A stretch of DNA of 64,000 nucleotides from Cephalopachus bancanus (lineage: Eukaryota > Chordata > Mammalia > Primates > Tarsiidae), in contig JAPVLO010000382.1 of assembly GCA_027257055.1 (NCBI GenBank), positions 1-64,000 of the forward strand, in the 5' to 3' direction. Shown piece after piece: positions 1 to 27,026 of the stretch. The translations under genes and the position numbers were made by a program. The notes below the pieces were generated by a model that was not told the origin of the DNA, did not search any database, and worked only from the letters and a program-made list of their open reading frames with translations. Within the stretch, counting starts at the first letter, position 1. Each line of letters starts with the position of its first letter.

Positions 1-53
1 ACCTCAGCCTCCCAAAATGCTGGGACTATAGGTGTGAGCCAATGAGCCTGGCC
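1..53 (-). mobile_element. Alu-type SINE, partial at window edge
   Basis: 5' end of a minus-strand copy (CCTCAGCCTCCCAAAATGCT to GCCTGGCC). The rest lies outside the window. Confidence 0.85.
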
Positions 54-400
54 TGTTTGTTTACTTATTGCAAACATTCAGACATCAAACTCACATGCTT
101 CTGTTTTAAAGTGCAGCTGGAAGCTGCCTGTATGACCCGCATTCTTTTAATGCAGCAACAGTATCAGGTTTGTCAAGGAATTCTGTAAACACCTCTATTT
201 CTAGTAATTTGTTTTTTTTTAAATGTGTGTGCATTTAAGAAAGAACTTGTACTAACAAAATATAAAACAGTCAGGAAATGACTCAATGCAGTCCTTTTCC
301 TTTATTCTCCACCCCATAGGATGAACTGACCTTGAAACCTTAGCCTTTGTGGCTTTCTATGTAAGGATCATAACATGACATTTGAATTTCCTGCTGTTTG
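54..400. other. Unique upstream sequence, nothing recognised
   Basis: AT-rich DNA with no convincing reading frame or repeat family that I can name. Confidence 0.5.
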
Positions 401-411
401 CTTATAATTTT

Positions 412-960
412 TTTTTACAGTCCAATACAATGATTTATTACAAACAAAATGTAAAAATGATTTTTGTACATATGCTTTCAAAGTTCAGGCATGGGATGCA
501 AGTAAGTTTCATAGAAAACGCTGTAGCCAGGTATCAAGTCCTTCCAACACAGTACACGCTCCTTCCCCCTCCTAACCCCCACCCAGGTTTTGTTACAGAA
601 TCAACGAGTTCACTCCCTCCCTCCCCAAAAACACACACATCAAAACAAGACATTTTGCTAGTATAAAAACAACGGAGGTCCAAGTAATAACAACAAAAAA
701 ATAGAGTCCATCAACGACTGGAACACAAAAATGTGTATGTGGGGCCGAACCCATCTTCAGAGGGAGAGACAAGAGAGGTAGCAGGCAAATAGGGGAACAT
801 CCCCAAGGGTAGGGGCCTGTGCAGTGGTTCCCTAGGGGCAAACAGGGAAGGTGGTGGGGGGAGACTTAGGACTGACCCCACTCCAGTTGTCGAAAAGAAC
901 TACCTCTTCAGCCACTCCCAGGCATTTAAAATACTTTTTAAGAAGGAGCTGCCTGCTTAG
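412..960 (-). pseudogene. Retroposed mRNA 3' UTR with poly(A) signal and tail
   Basis: On the minus strand it ends GTAATAAATCATTGTATTGG followed by CTGT and an A run. There is no coding similarity. It directly abuts the HNRNPA0 coding remnant, so it is probably the HNRNPA0 3' UTR, but it could be another transcript. Confidence 0.6.
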
Positions 961-1641
961 CCACCTCAAGGTGCAGACGAGTGAGCTGGGCCTGTGCACC
1001 CACTTTCCTCTTGGAGGCCTGCGTGGTGGTGGTGAACCCCCAGACCGAGCGCTTCCGATGCTTCGGCTTCGTGACCTACTCCAAGGTGGAGGAGGCCGAT
1101 GCCGCCATGGCCGCCTCGCCCCAGGCCGTGGACCGCAACACGGTGAAGTTGAAGCAGGCGGTGTCCTGGGAAGATTCGGCGCGGCCCGGTGCCCACGCCA
1201 CGGCGAAGAAGCTCTTGGTCGGGGGCCTCAGGGGAGACGTGGCCGAGGGCGATCTGATCGAGCACTTCTTGCAGCTCGGCACCGTAGAAAAGGCCGCGAT
1301 TAGACCGGGCACGGTGGCTCACGCCTCTAATCCCAGCACTTTGGGAGGCCGAAGAGAGAGGACAGCCTGAGCCCGCGGGTTCGAGACCAGCCTGGGCAAC
1401 TTGGCAGGACCTCATCTCTGCCGTGGCTGGGAGCGTGCCACTGCCCTCCAGCCTGAGCGACAGAGTGAGAATTCAACTCAAAAAAGAAAAGAAAAGGCTG
1501 AGATTATTGCCGACAAGCAGTCCGAGGCCGCAGTGGTCAAGGTCCATCCGATTCAGGGCCATTGCGTGGAGGTGAAGAGGTCCGTCCCGAAGGATAGCCA
1601 CTCCTGGGGGGGGGCTCCCAGTCCTCCCGGGGAGCCCATCC
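961..1641 (+). pseudogene. HNRNPA0P: HNRNPA0 coding remnant (RRM1-RRM2), interrupted by a SINE
   Basis: Translated pieces are clear HNRNPA0: VQTSE, CVVVVNPQTERF, RCFGFVTYSKVEEADAAMAA, VKLKQAV, EDSARPGAHA, KKLLVGGLRGDVAEGDLIEH, GTVEKA, then after the SINE AEIIADKQS, AAVVKVHPIQGH and VEVKRSVPKD. HNRNPA0 is an hnRNP A/B RNA-binding protein encoded by an intronless gene. Both ends are missing. There are frameshifts (near 1010 and 1590), a deletion after IIADKQS that removes the second RRM's RNP1, and the SINE at 1303-1490, so it is not functional. Confidence 0.85.
1303..1490 (+). mobile_element. Alu-type SINE inside the HNRNPA0 remnant, internally deleted
   Basis: Only 188 bases: the left arm through GACCTCATCTCTG joins the end of the right arm (CCGTGGCTGGGAGCG), losing the linker and start of the right arm. 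A 16-base target duplication with two mismatches lies at 1287-1302 and 1491-1506, within the coding remnant. Confidence 0.9.
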
Positions 1642-1687
1642 CTTATACATTTTATTCACCCCTTAGAACATCATTTGCCCTCTTCAC

Positions 1688-1978
1688 TTTTTTTTTTTTT
1701 GAGTCGGAGTCTCACTCTGTCGCCCAGGCTGGAGTGCAGTGGCTGCTCCTGGCCACCACAGCCTCCACCTGCTGGACTCCGGTGATTCTCCTGCCTCAGC
1801 CTTCCAAGTAGCTGGAATTACAGGCGTGTGCTACCACGCCTGGCTAATTTTTGATTTATTGTAGAGATGGGGTCTCGCCAAGTTGCCTGGGCAGGTCTTG
1901 AACCTGTGGGCTCAGAATATCCACTCGCCTCAGCCTCCCAGAGTGCTGGGATTACAGACTGAGCCACCGACCTCGGCC
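1688..1978 (-). mobile_element. Alu-type SINE, full dimer
   Basis: Poly(T) at 1688-1700 marks the 3' end. The target duplication TG(C/T)CCTCTTCACTTTTT flanks it (around 1677-1692 and 1979-1995). Confidence 0.9.
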
Positions 1979-2053
1979 TGTCCTCTTCACTTTTTAATTC
2001 TCAGTCAGAGGCACCAGATTTTGGGGGGCACTAGACATAAAATCTCTTAACCC

Positions 2054-2343
2054 AGCCGGACTTGGTGGCTCGGCCTGTAATCCCGCGCCTTTGGGAGGCT
2101 AAGGTGAGTGGATTGCCTGAGCCCGCGGGTTCGAGACCCGCCTGGGCAGCGAGACCTCATCTCTACAATAAATCAAAAAATCAGCCGGGCGTGGTAGTGC
2201 ATGCCTGTAATTCCGGCTACTCGGTAGGCTGAGGCGGAAGGATCACCGGAGCCCAACAGGTCGAGGCTGCGGTGGCCGGAAGCGGCCACTGCAGTCCAGT
2301 CTGGGCGACAGAGTGAGACTCCAACTCAAAAAAAAAAAAAAAA
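2054..2343 (+). mobile_element. Alu-type SINE, young strepsirrhine-like form
   Basis: Starts GCCGGACTTGGTGGCTCGGC and has CCCGCGGGTTCGAGACCCGC. It carries the 5-base deletion in the left arm (GGGCAGCGAGACC). The duplication AATCTCTTAACCC / AACCTCTTAACCC flanks it. Confidence 0.9.
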
Positions 2344-2358
2344 ACCTCTTAACCCTTT

Positions 2359-2500
2359 GCTGGGTGCAGTGGCTCACATCTGCAATCGTAGCACTTTGGG
2401 GGCCGAGGCAGGAGGATCGCCTGAGCCCAGGAGTTCAAGACCAGTCTGGGTAACATAGCAAGACTTTGTCTCCACAGACAAGAAAAGAAAAGAAAAAAAA
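2359..2500 (+). mobile_element. Alu-type left monomer
   Basis: A single arm ending in an AAGAAAAGAAAAG-type tail, with no right arm. Inserted directly after the preceding SINE. Confidence 0.8.
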
Positions 2501-2737
2501 TCTCTTATCTCAAAGATCTGAGGATGGTAATGGACCAAGGGCTTCAAGGGGCCAAATGGCAGGTTTGGTAGGCAAGTTGGCTTTATGGTCACACTCCCAC
2601 CCAAGCCACAGCTGAGCTGCGCCTAGCCACTGCCTATGAGGTGATGCTCACCATGGAGTGGCCACCACCTTGTTAAATAACCCACTCTAAAGTCAGTTTC
2701 TCCATTGTTTTTTTTCAAACTCAGAAATTCCCTATGA

Positions 2738-3727
<990 letters not shown>

Positions 3728-4018
3728 CGGCTGGGTATAATGGCTTATGCCTATACTCCCAGCACTTTGGGAGACCGAGGCTGGAGGATTGCTTGAGTCT
3801 AGGAATTTGAGACTAGTTTGGGCAACATAGCAAGACCTCATTTCTAAAAAAAAAAAAAAAAGGTAAGTGTGGTGGCACATGTCTGTAGTCCCAGCTACTT
3901 TGGGAAGCTGAGGCAGGAGGATTGCTTGATCTCAGGAGGTTGAGGCTGTGGTGAGGAGTGATTGGGCCACTGCATTCCAGCCTGGGCCACAGAGTGAAAC
4001 CCCAACTTAAAAAAACCC
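3728..4018 (+). mobile_element. Alu-type SINE, full dimer (older)
   Basis: A pure 16-base A linker at about 3845-3861 separates the arms. The right arm ends GAAACCCCAACTT. Confidence 0.88.
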
Positions 4019-4149
4019 AAACCAAACAAAAACCCATCACCTTTTGCTGAGCAACTGCTAGTGGATCTTTCTGGGTCACTCCCTCCTAACCCATTCTCCA
4101 CTTGGCTGGAATTAATCATCAATACATCTCTGCTAAAATCTCCTCAACA

Positions 4150-4442
4150 GGCCGGGCTTGGTGGCTCAGCCTGTAATCCCAGCATTTTGGGAGGCCGAGG
4201 CAAGTGGATTGCCTGAGCCCGCAGGTTCGTGACCCGTCTGGGCAACTTGGCGAAAACCTTGTCTCTACAATAAATAAAAAATTAGCGGGGCATGGTAGTG
4301 TGCACCTATAGTTCCGGCTACTTGGAAGACTGAGGTGGATGGATCACTGGAGCCCAGCAGGGAGATGCTGCAGTGGCCGGGAATGTGCCACTGCACTCCA
4401 GTCTGGGTGACCGAGTGAGATACCAACTAAAAAAAAAAAAAA
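4150..4442 (+). mobile_element. Alu-type SINE, young form, inside an L2 remnant
   Basis: Starts GCCGGGCTTGGTGGCTCAGC. Target duplication AAATCTCCTCAACA (4136-4149) and AAATCTCTTCAACA (4443-4456). Confidence 0.92.
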
Positions 4443-4445
4443 AAA

Positions 4446-4713
4446 TCTCTTCAACACATTCTAAGCATAATCCCATTGTACTTAGAATGAAGTCCCAAAT
4501 TCCCAGATCTTGAACTTGCTCTATAAGGCCCTAGACATTCAGGTCCCTTCCTGTACTTCTAACCTCATCATAAATCACTGTTTTGTCATTTCCACAACCT
4601 TCATTTGATTTTGCCCACTGCAGGGACTAACGTGGAAGGTTCTTTCTGTCTATAGACCACTCTGCATACCCCACACAACTAGTAGGTGCTGTTCAATTTT
4701 CAAGTCTCAGTAT
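4446..4713 (+). repeat. L2-type LINE remnant
   Basis: Text such as CCACAACCTTCATTTGATTT, GGCCCTAGACATTCAGG and CTAGTAGGTGCTGTTCAAT has the form of the L2 3' end. Very diverged. Confidence 0.45.
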
Positions 4714-4728
4714 AAAAGTAGCAGGAAG

Positions 4729-5004
4729 AGTTGGGCTCGGTGGCTCAGCCTGTAATCCCGTGCCTTGGGAGGCAGAGGTGAGTGAATTGCCTGAGCCTGC
4801 GGGTTCGAGACCCCCTGGGCAACTTGGTGAGACCTCATCTTTACAATAAATCAAAAATTAGCCAGGTGTGTAATTCTGGCTAATCAGAAGACTGAGGCGG
4901 AAGGATCGCCAGGAGCCCAGCAAGTCGAGGTTGCGGTGGCTGGGAGCAGCCACTGCACTCCAGTCTGTGTGACAGAGTGAGACTCCAACTCAAAAAAAGA
5001 AAAA
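4729..5004 (+). mobile_element. Alu-type SINE, young form
   Basis: Target duplication AAAAGTAGCAGGAAG at 4714-4728 and 5005-5019. Part of the right-arm start (GGTAGCGCGCGCCTG) is missing. Confidence 0.9.
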
Positions 5005-5019
5005 AAAAGTAGCAGGAAG

Positions 5020-5232
5020 GAGGGGTGTGGTGGCTGTTTACACCTGTAATCCCAGCACTTTTGGAGCCCGAGGATAGAGGATTGCCTGAGCCCAGGAGTT
5101 CAAGGCCAGCCTTGGCAACTTGGCAAGACCTCATCTCTACAATAAATCAAAAAAATTAGCCAGGTGTGGTGGCGCACGTCTGTGGTTTCAGCCTGGGCGA
5201 TAGAGTGCGACTTCGACTAAACAGCAAAAAAG
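5020..5232 (+). mobile_element. Alu-type SINE, right arm internally deleted, same target as its neighbour
   Basis: The right arm jumps from GTCTGTGGTTTCAG to CCTGGGCGATAGAG. It is flanked by AAGTAGCAGG on both sides (within 5005-5019 and at 5233-5242), so two SINEs used the same target. Confidence 0.85.
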
Positions 5233-5244
5233 AAGTAGCAGGGA

Positions 5245-5815
5245 AATGTCTATGATTCACAAGGATTAGGTCACCTCATTATCCATCGTTGTAGCTCCTT
5301 GCTCTTCCTCTGGGTACCATTCATCTTACTTGGAGTTACTTTTTCACATTTGTCTGCCCCACTCGATTATGAGAATTTATTTATTTATCATTATATTTTT
5401 AATTAGGAGGCTGTGCTGGATGTGGTGGCTCACACCTGTAATCCCAGCACTTTGAGAGGTGGAAGCGAGAGGATTGCCTGATCCAGGGGTTCAAGATCAA
5501 CGGGGCAACTTGGCGAAACCTCATCTCTACAATAAATAAAAAAATTAGCCAGGTGTGGTGGCGCTCACCTGTGGTTCCAGCTACTTGGAAGGCTGAGGTG
5601 GAAGGATCACCTGAGCCCAGCAGGTCAGGCTGTGGTGGCCGTGAGCGTGCCACTGCACTCCAGCCTGGGTGACAGAGTGAGATTTTGACTCAAAAAAAAA
5701 AATAGGCAGCTGTTTTCCATAGAGTTCATGTTTACTGCTGGATCTCTAGTGTCTGGTCCAGGGCCTGAGAACATTGAGAGTATTTGTTAAAGAAATAAAT
5801 ACATGTTTTCTGTGT
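5245..5815 (+). repeat. L2-type LINE remnant split by a SINE
   Basis: Left part 5245-5409 (CTCCTTGCTCTTCCTCTGGG, CCCCACTCGATTATGAGAAT) and right part 5704-5815 (GTCTGGTCCAGGGCCTGAGA, GTTAAAGAAATAAAT) are in L2 3' end order. Confidence 0.5.
5410..5703 (+). mobile_element. Alu-type SINE, full dimer
   Basis: Right arm has TGGTGGCCGTGAGCGTGCCA, a common form in this window. Splits the L2 remnant. Confidence 0.88.
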
Positions 5816-6458
5816 TTAAAAAAAATTCTCAAATTATAAACAAAAAGAAATGAAACCAATACAAAACAAGGACCAGTGATCTTTTCTCCCTAGACATGAG
5901 TTGCCTGGATAACTGGGTAATTTGTACTTTGACATTCTTTTTTCTAGATTCTATATGAACTGTCCTCTGTCTCTGCCCTCATCATGACACCGCCCATGTA
6001 TGTCCATTCTTCCTTTGAACATGCATATTCACCACAGGCTGAAGATAATTTTTGTACTCTACATTCTGCATGGGTTCCTTCTTAAGTAAAGAGCATTTTG
6101 TCATAAGTGAGCTTTCTCCAAAGTAGACCAGGTATGCAACTTCTAGGGGGATTTTGTGCAGAAACTGATAATCGGTTCTGGTTTGAGTCTTTCACAGAAC
6201 TCTTGCCCCTACGTTGGGGGCTCATTTTGCTTTTGTTTCAGCAACCACCAATACACTAACATGCTCATCCCCCATAGACCCAGGGTTCCTGGCCTGTTGC
6301 AGGCTTCCCTCACGTTATTCATACCCATCCCTTCTCCACTGGTCTCGGTGGGCCCATCGTCTAGAGACAAGATGCTTTTAGAGACCTCCAAAAACAGGTC
6401 TTACTTTTGTTTTGAATTTAAAAAAGAATATACACACACACACACACAACATCTTTAT
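5816..6458. other. Unclassified intergenic DNA
   Basis: No frame with codon-like constraint. A (CA)n tract lies at 6432-6447, at the border of the next SINE. Confidence 0.4.
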
Positions 6459-6617
6459 GATGGGCATGGTGTTTCAGGCCTGTAATCCCAGCACTTTGTG
6501 AGGCTAAGGTAGAAGATCATTTGGGGCAGGAGCTTGAGACCAGCCTGGGCAGCATAGCAAGACCCCATCTCTAAATAGATAAATAAATAAATTAAAATTT
6601 TTAAAAAGAAAAAAAAA
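6459..6617 (+). mobile_element. Alu-type left monomer
   Basis: One arm ending in TAAATAAATAAATT and an A-rich tail. Confidence 0.8.
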
Positions 6618-7357
6618 TCTTTGTCTTTATACTAATGCTATTGTAAAATATAGGTTTTGTTTGTTTGTTTGTTCGGGGTTTTGTGTGTGTGTGTAGAGGA
6701 AGAAGCACTTGAAGGCAAAAGTGCTTAGAGCCCATGAAAACCTTTCAGAATAAGGTGGGGTCAGTCACTTAGACCTTTCCTTCTGGAGCCAGTATATTGT
6801 GTAAGGCATGCTTTTTCTCCCCTTCATCGTTTGGAGTGTTTATTCAGAGTTCCTCTTTAACCTTCCTCATTGTTCTGAAAGTACAGGATATGACACGGCT
6901 CAGTTACTAGAATGGATCTCTATTATTTCCTTGTCCAGAGTATAAATATCCAAACTGTTCCAAACCGTTCCAAACCTGGCAGGAATAGTCCAAAGCAGAT
7001 GATGTTCTCAGCTGACCCACGCTTTCTTCTTTGGAACCCACTTGTGGTCATCTTGCTGCTCTGACAGGTATCCTGCGACCAGGATGGGCGCTGGTTGAAG
7101 GCCCACAGCTCGCAGGAGGCCCTGGACCCAGGAACAATGCAATGTTGATGCGACCCGCCACGAACTCTTCATGGCCCTTGATACCTTGGGGACCGTGGCA
7201 CCAGAGGATGTCTTAAAAATAGCCTGTGTCTGAGTTATCCAAGAACAAATAGAAAAGACTTTCGCTTGGCTAAAATCGACAGGGTCTCATAACTGTAGCT
7301 GAAAGGTTTACATCATTTTCTTTTTTAAAGCAGCAGTCAACCTCCAGAAAAGTGTGA
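6618..7357. other. Unclassified intergenic DNA
   Basis: Holds a GTTT/GT tract at 6654-6696 and a GC-richer part (7021-7217) with short coding-like phrases but stops in every frame. No product recognised. Confidence 0.4.
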
Positions 7358-7668
7358 TTTTTTTTTTTTTTTTGAATCAGAGTCTCATTCTGTCACCCAG
7401 GCTGGAGTGCAGTGGTACGATCGCAGCTTACCGCAGCCTTGACCTCCTGGACTTGGGCGATCCTTCTGCCTCAGCCTCCCAAGTATCTGGAACTACAGGC
7501 ATGCACCACCCCACTTGGGCAAATAAAAAAAAATTTTTTTATTTGTCGTAGAGATGAGGTCTCACCAAGTTGCCCAGGCTGTCCTCAAACCCGTGGGCTC
7601 AGGCAATTCTCTCACCTAGGCCTCCCAAAGTGCTGGGATTATAGGCGTGAGCCACTGCGACCGGCCAG
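7358..7668 (-). mobile_element. Alu-type SINE, full dimer
   Basis: Poly(T) at 7358-7373. Ends GAGCCACTGCGACCGGCC. It is the closest SINE upstream of the DDX47 promoter. Confidence 0.9.
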
Positions 7669-8034
7669 ACCACTGATTTATTATCCGTCTTCTCTCCACG
7701 GGTGCAGGGGTCTCACTAGGCATCTACTCTAGCCTTAGCATCTGGTAGGCTCTCAACACTGTTGAATTAATGAACGAAATAATAAATGGCATCGTGATAT
7801 CAATTCGTTTAAGACCTTATGGTTAGCAAAGCAGGTAGCATAACGGGCGACACGGGCGGTGGCGCTGGTCTTCGGTCCCTTTTGCACGCGGCTCCATTCC
7901 GCAAGCCCTCACGCTTATATCTATCCATAGCTTCTCGCTGCGTTTCCGCGAAGCCCTGCCTGCCAGGCCGGCTGGTGCAAACCCCAGTAAGACCGCAGGG
8001 AGGCGCCAGAACACACCGTCTGGGGACAATTAGA

Positions 8035-8054
8035 ACTACGTTTCCCAGCATCCC
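8035..8054 (+). promoter_or_regulatory. ZNF143/M4-type promoter element
   Basis: ACTACGTTTCCCAGCATCCC matches the conserved promoter motif ACTAYRNNNCCCR at every fixed position and resembles the long ZNF143 (Staf) site. It lies 36-55 bases upstream of the ATG, the usual setting in housekeeping promoters. Confidence 0.7.
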
Positions 8055-8067
8055 GCGCGCCGGCACC

Positions 8068-8075
8068 CACTTCCG
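8068..8075 (-). promoter_or_regulatory. ETS-family site
   Basis: CACTTCCG reads CGGAAGTG on the minus strand, a canonical ETS/GABP core, 15 bases before the start codon. Confidence 0.55.
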
Positions 8076-8089
8076 AAGCCTTGGGCAAG

Positions 8090-23281
<15,192 letters not shown>

Positions 23282-23722
23282 TCGCTGTTCGAAAGACTTG
23301 AGCTCTGCTTTCTGCTCTGTAAAAGAGAATTGAAGAAGAGAATGAAACCACCTCCAGCAGAGATCCTCAGACTGAAATCTGGCTGCATTATGTCTAGAAT
23401 GTGCTCCACGAACTGTCTCCTGCCTGCTTTCTGTGTGTTGGGGCATCGTTGCTGCGGATTCAGTTTTCAGTGGTGATGTCAAGACTGTTCCCGTCCTTCC
23501 ACTTTGGTTCCTTGCTCATGAAAGGAGGGGATGTACTCTTCTATCATTTCACACAGACCTTTAGTCTTTTATAGCTGCAAGTCAAGGACTGGGTCAGTGA
23601 AGCCCATGACCCATACGTAATTGTAAAGGAAAGAGGCTCGGACATCTATGATACTTAAGACATCTTGACTTGTGCTTCATTAGAGCTAATGTGAAACAAT
23701 AAAAGTATTATTTCTAAAGATT
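23282..23722 (+). other. DDX47: DDX47 3' UTR
   Basis: SINE-free, roughly 440-base stretch from the stop codon to a cleavage site expected shortly after the AATAAA at 23698. It ends before the unique downstream DNA. Confidence 0.8.
23698..23703 (+). terminator. DDX47 polyadenylation signal AATAAA
   Basis: Canonical AATAAA (context GTGAAACAATAAAAGTATT). Cleavage is expected 10-25 bases downstream, and T/G-rich sequence follows at about 23727-23745. Confidence 0.8.
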
Positions 23723-24384
23723 CAAAATTTTTGAAGATCTTGGTGTTAAAGGGCTTTATAGATTTAAGTAAGATATTGCCAACAGGCAAGAACCTGACAG
23801 TGGCGATTACATGGCAGGTTCATTGATTGTTCTTAATTTACGATACATGCTGTTTATGACCAAAAAAGTCAACAAAGAAACAAGATGATGGATTCTTTTA
23901 GGGAAGTCCTGCTTAAAAGGAGGTGGTGTTTTTCTTGGGGGTGGATCATGGTCCATCATGAGACTGCAGAGGTCTGTCAGATCCCTCTTAGGCTTACTTC
24001 CCTGGTTCCCTGAATTAAGAAGGTCGTTAAGAAGACTGGTTTCTTACTTAAACTCTGATCTCTAGACTATGAGGGTAAAATCAGTATGAAACAGACTGTA
24101 GGGTAATTCTAAGACTTGATTTCATCCACTTGTCATGGGTGCCCATTGACCATGCTCTTCTCTTTTGTCCCCATTTGTTGGGTGGTTGAATTCAGGATAT
24201 GTAGAACTGGGGCCTCAACTCCTGCGGAAGAGGCAGGCGTTGGCCCTGTAGGACTGAGTGAGCACGGAAAGGTTGCTGGAAATTAGAAACAGCTTTGAGC
24301 TTCCCAGTTGTGAGCAATCCTGTGTTCTGAGGGCTTTTACACATAGAAGAATGCTAATATTTTCAGTTGTCTATAACAATTTTA
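23723..24384. other. Unique DNA just downstream of DDX47
   Basis: No repeat or gene recognised. Confidence 0.5.
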
Positions 24385-24648
24385 GTCAGCCGTGGTGGCC
24401 CACACCTGTAATCCCAGCACTTTGGGAGGCTGAGGCGAGAGGATTGCTTGAACCTAGGAGTTTTGAGACCAGCGTTGACAACATGGCAAGACCTCATCTC
24501 TATAATAAATCCAAAAAAAATTAGCCGGGCTTGGTGTCTGTGCCTTGTAGTTCCAGTTAGTTGGGAGGATGAGGTGGAAGGATTGCCTGAGCCCAGCAGG
24601 TCGAGGCTCCAGCCTGGGTAACAGTGTGACTCTGACTTAAAGAAAAAT
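24385..24648 (+). mobile_element. Alu-type SINE
   Basis: Dimer lacking the GTGGCCGTGAGCG part of the right arm (CGAGGCTCCAGCCTGGGTAA). Confidence 0.85.
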
Positions 24649-24816
24649 TAGAGTGTATCTGGAGTTGTAGAACCAGGGTAAAGAGTCTAAAGAACCACTG
24701 CGATGGATTACTATTGGGAATGAAGTTTGGCAAAAAAGAAACTTTCCATACACGTCTTAAAGTGTGTGTCCCAAAGCTTGTATCTCTTAAGTCAGAGTAT
24801 CTGGTGAGAAGTGAAA

Positions 24817-24900
24817 AGTGGGCGTGGTGTCTCACACTTATAATCCCAGCACTTTGGGAGGCTGAGATAGGAGGGTTGCTTGAGACCAGGAGTTGGAGAA
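24817..24900 (+). mobile_element. Alu left-arm fragment
   Basis: Starts GTGGGCGTGGTGTCTCACAC and stops within the left arm at GGAGTTGGAGAAATG. Confidence 0.75.
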
Positions 24901-25500
24901 ATGAAAAGTACAAGGCAGTAATACTGTGGTAGTCCGGGGTGGACTGTTTATTGTGGAAAGATCTCTGTAAAGATAAGGGCAGGATGTTTTCTACCACAGA
25001 TGGATCTCCAAGGGGCGCCTGGGACAAGGTGTTTATAGTGAAATACAGCACATGGCTTACTGTGTTGTGCACTTGCTCTGAATTTCGTTGCTGCTCATGA
25101 TGGTACATCTGCATGAAGGATAAGTCAGAGGAGTCAGAGACAGGAAAAGGAAGGGAGAAAAGAAGCAAATGGTTGCATGGGGCCATGCTTTGTTGAGTTT
25201 GTGCCTGCCACAGGGGGAATTCTCCATTCATGTATTTTCCCGCTAGGGCTTTCCAGGGTGGCTTAGGAGAGCAGCTCTATCTCTGAGCTGGTGGATGGTT
25301 GCTGTGTCAACTCAGTGGAGGACTTCAGAAGCAAGCTGAAATTGAATTGGGATACTAGTTGAGGGTAAGGGGGAGAGACTGAAATTATCCTTAAGGATGT
25401 CTATGGGCCCCTGAGGTATATGCCTATTTCTGGGGAGACTAAAAAGGTTTAGACACTACTACTCTAAACCTTAACTGTTATCTCTAATGTATATATGTAA
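24901..25500 (-). repeat. Unclassified block, possible LTR on the minus strand
   Basis: On the minus strand it has AATAAA in CACAATAAACAGTCCACC near 24950 and no SINE text. The minus-strand open frame of 224 residues (24557-25231) crosses SINE sequence and resembles no protein I know. LTR origin is a guess. Confidence 0.25.
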
Positions 25501-25794
25501 TTATCTTTTGTTAGGATGGAAAGATAGGAAACTAACAAATGTGGACAGACATGTCTTCAGGCACATTAATAGGTCCAGAGCACTCACTAGAGTCCCAGAC
25601 AAAAAGCACAGGTGGCATTGGGAGGGCAGCGGGTGCAGAAACAGATGCATGTGATGCCTTAGCCAATGAGAGCAAGGCTGTAGATTTATACTGTTAATCA
25701 GAGCTGTTCTTTGTGCTCCCGTGTCCAAGGCAAGGTAGTGAGATCTCGCTGCTGAAACTCTTACTGAGGCTTGTATTAATTTCCTAGAGTTACG

Positions 25795-26520
<726 letters not shown>

Positions 26521-26578
26521 TGTGAACTCCTTTACATTCTTTGGGGTTCAACGTTGCATTGTGGAATAGACATGGCGG

Positions 26579-27026
26579 TGATGTAGTTTGGATATTTGTT
26601 CCCTTCAAATTTCATGTTAAAATTTGATTCCAGGTGTTGGAAGTGGGAGGTTTTTGGGTTGTGGGGGTGGACCCCTCGTGAGTGGCTTGGTGCTGTTCTC
26701 ACTGTGAATAGAGTTCTCATTCTATTAATTCCCCCAAGAGAGGATTGTTAAAAAGAGCCTGGTTTCTCCATATTTGAGGTACTTAAAAGAAAATGAAAAA
26801 AGAAAAGAAGAAAGTCTAGTGCCTCCTTCTCTTGCTTTCTTCTCACCACATGATGCTTGCTCCCTTCTGCCATAAGGGGAAGCTTCCTGAGGTCTCACCA
26901 GATGCAGATGCTGGCACCATGCTCCTCGTATAATTTGCAGAACTGTGAGCCAAATAAACCTCTTTCTAAAAAATAAATGATGCACCCTCAGGTATTCCTT
27001 GATAGCAACACAAATGGACTAAGGTG
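26579..27026 (+). repeat. MaLR (MST/THE1-type) solo LTR
   Basis: Starts TGATGTAGTTTGGATATTTG. GACCCCTCGTGAGTGGCTTG, GCCAAATAAACCTCTTTCT (with AATAAA) and GCAACACAAATGGACTAAGG follow in order. No internal retroviral genes. Confidence 0.8.

Larger units (their letters stand above)
401..1653. pseudogene. HNRNPA0P: Rearranged HNRNPA0 retrocopy (5' part inverted relative to 3' part)
   Basis: Left part (about 412-960) reads on the minus strand as an mRNA 3' end: unique UTR-like sequence, AATAAA at 438-443 (minus), then a run of A. Right part (about 961-1640) reads on the plus strand as HNRNPA0 coding sequence, without introns. Imperfect flanking duplications CTTATAATTTT (401-411) and CTTATACATTTT (1642-1653) bracket the whole. 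This order is what L1 twin priming gives if the UTR part belongs to the same mRNA; I could not verify that from sequence alone. Confidence 0.6.
7800..8089 (+). promoter_or_regulatory. DDX47: DDX47 CpG-rich promoter and 5' UTR
   Basis: CpG dinucleotides are visibly frequent from about 7840 into intron 1 (to about 8460), unlike the flanks. No TATA box is seen near the start codon. Three housekeeping-type motifs sit in the last 60 bases before the ATG. The exact transcription start cannot be read from sequence and is probably between about 8000 and 8080. Confidence 0.75.

Noticed and set aside
851..1303. Intact hnRNP-like gene at the window start
   Set aside because: HNRNPA0 similarity changes frame, both ends are missing and a SINE interrupts it.
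24557..25231. 224-residue minus-strand open frame
   Set aside because: Runs through Alu sequence ([12 protein letters not shown] and similar), has no known domain, no splice or promoter context.
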